From positions 1 to 6,458 of the forward strand of contig JAJZAG010000218.1 in assembly GCA_021799555.1 (NCBI GenBank): DNA of 6,458 bases, written 5' to 3'. Every line of letters begins with the position of its first letter. The stretch's first letter is position 1. The position numbers and the translations under genes are program-made. The notes under the pieces are model-generated. The model did not search any database. It saw nothing but the letters and a program-made list of their open reading frames with translations, and had not been told where the DNA came from. This DNA comes from Deltaproteobacteria bacterium (lineage in GTDB: Bacteria; Desulfobacterota; Binatia; Binatales; Binataceae). Positions 5,708-6,458 of this stretch are shown here, one piece after another.

Positions 5708-6299
5708 TGGCTATGAAACTCCCCAGTTTCGAATGATCTTTGACGCCGGGCGCCGATTCGACGCCGCTCGCGCAATCGAGCGCATACGGTGCGAGGGCTG
5801 CGGCCGACCGGGCGTTTTCGGGGTTGAGTCCACCGGAAATAAACACGCGCGACAAATCGAGATTGCGCAGGTCGTCGAGCGGACGCGCGACACCTGTTCC
5901 GCCATAGAGCGAAGGATGGAAGGTATCGAGCAACGCGAAATCGGCGCGCACGCGGGCGAGCGCGTCCGCAGCCGCGCCGGCTCGGGCGCGAATCGTGCGG
6001 ATTACGGGAACGGACCATCCTGCGAGGGCGGCATCATCTTCGTCGCCGTGAAATTGGAGCATATCGAGCGCGAGTGCGCGGCGGCGCTCTTCTATGAAGA
6101 CGCGATCGGCGTTGACGAATACTCCCACGAGCGTCGCGCGCGCTCCGACCGCGGCGCGAATTTCCAGCGCGCGTTCGAGGCCGATATAGCGCGGACTTGG
6201 CGCATAAAAGTTCAGCCCAATCATATCGGCACCGGCGGCGACCGCCGCAATCGCGTCGGCGGCGCGTGTAATGCCGCAAATTTTTACGCGCGGCTTCAT
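5691..6299 (-). CDS. trpF: Phosphoribosylanthranilate isomerase
   Basis: This 202-residue protein has the normal length of a monofunctional TrpF (TIM barrel). It isomerises N-(5'-phosphoribosyl)anthranilate to carboxyphenylamino-deoxyribulose phosphate, the step before TrpC. The N-terminal KICGIT motif carries Cys8, the expected general base. QFHG lies at 82-85. The segment LLDTFHPSLYGGTG (123-136) carries Asp125, the expected general acid. GGLNPEN near 156 and the SGVES-PG-KD stretch near 178-188 form the phosphate-binding end. The ATG start follows a GGGAG Shine-Dalgarno (6309-6313) by 9 nt and overlaps the trpC stop. The 3' end overlaps trpB by 17 nt. All expected catalytic residues are present, so the enzyme should be active. 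The alternative name is HisA/PriA-like isomerase, but the KICGIT motif and the trp context favour TrpF clearly. Confidence 0.97.
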   Translation of the reverse strand: MKPRVKICGITRAADAIAAVAAGADMIGLNFYAPSPRYIGLERALEIRAAVGARATLVGVFVNADRVFIEERRRALALDMLQFHGDEDDAALAGWSVPVIRTIRARAGAAADALARVRADFALLDTFHPSLYGGTGVARPLDDLRNLDLSRVFISGGLNPENARSAAALAPYALDCASGVESAPGVKDHSKLGSFIANARIS

Positions 6300-6458
6300 C
6301 GCGATTCGCTCCCGCCAGCGAAAACACCCGTTAGTTCAGCGAGACGCGCGCGCGGATTGCCGCCGCGAAGGAGATTTTCGCCAATTAGAAATGCGCCGGC
6401 GCCGGCAGCGCCAAGTCGACGGATATCGGCTGCGGTCTCGATCCCGCTCTCCGAGACG
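6296..6458 (-). CDS. trpC: Indole-3-glycerol-phosphate synthase, C-terminal end (partial)
   Basis: Only the last 53 codons are present; the 5' part lies beyond the right edge of the window. The reading frame starts with VSESGI and continues through GAFLIGENLLR. Both match the last strands of the TIM barrel of indole-3-glycerol-phosphate synthase, where the Ser-Glu-Ser-Gly-Ile strand and the GAxLIGExLL strand form the phosphate-binding end. The enzyme converts carboxyphenylamino-deoxyribulose phosphate to indole-3-glycerol phosphate in the cytoplasm, and that product is the substrate of the tryptophan synthase encoded two genes downstream. The TGA stop overlaps the trpF start in an ATGA arrangement, which suggests translational coupling. 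No fusion to trpF is present, because the stop codon separates the two. Identification rests on these short motifs plus the trp context and is firm. Confidence 0.93.
   Translation of the reverse strand, partial: VSESGIETAADIRRLGAAGAGAFLIGENLLRGGNPRARLAELTGVFAGGSESR

Noticed and set aside
4430..5716. 428-codon open frame on the plus strand
   Set aside because: It lies entirely antisense to trpB and the start of trpA. Its translation is low in recognisable motifs, and such frames are expected opposite GC-rich genes with strong third-position GC bias.

Overview
The window is a GC-rich bacterial chromosome segment (roughly 60-65% G+C by eye). All supported genes lie on the minus strand, so transcription runs from high to low coordinates. 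The order is trpC (3' end only), trpF, trpB, trpA, accD, a 282-nt gap, a DUF35 zinc-ribbon/OB-fold gene, an SCP-x-type thiolase-fold gene, and folC (first 280 codons only). The trp-accD-folC order is a known chromosomal arrangement in many Proteobacteria and related GC-rich phyla. The window alone does not fix the phylum. A trpC directly followed by trpFBA, together with a DUF35/thiolase pair, would fit a soil lineage such as a deltaproteobacterium-like or Binatota-like organism, but this is inference.

Right-hand part (about 6458 to 3660): trpC, trpF, trpB and trpA encode the last steps of tryptophan synthesis. The junctions are very tight: ATGA overlap trpC/trpF, 17-nt overlap trpF/trpB, TGATG overlap trpB/trpA. 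This looks like one translationally coupled operon. accD, the carboxyltransferase beta subunit of acetyl-CoA carboxylase, begins 10 nt after trpA and is probably on the same transcript.

Middle (2770 to 2489): a 282-nt gap with no convincing gene. It holds a perfect 7-bp hairpin (2531-2548) close to the start of the next gene.

Left-hand part (2488 to 1): a 136-residue DUF35 protein with a TTG start and a strong Shine-Dalgarno sequence is followed one nucleotide later by a 380-residue SCP-x/thiolase-fold protein. After 93 nt comes folC (folylpolyglutamate/dihydrofolate synthase). DUF35 and thiolase-fold proteins are known to form complexes in archaeal acetoacetyl-CoA/HMG-CoA synthesis and in actinobacterial steroid side-chain aldolases, so these two probably act together on an acyl-CoA. 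Their position between accD and folC, which are usually adjacent, is the most unusual feature of the window. The thiolase active site is also atypical: a cysteine sits at the nucleophile position, but the second thiolase cysteine is replaced by an HGxGG motif, and tyrosines occupy places resembling the Ltp2-type aldolases.

I saw no RNA genes, insertion sequences, CRISPR arrays, phage genes or attachment sites. Apart from the inserted pair, the window looks like core metabolism.
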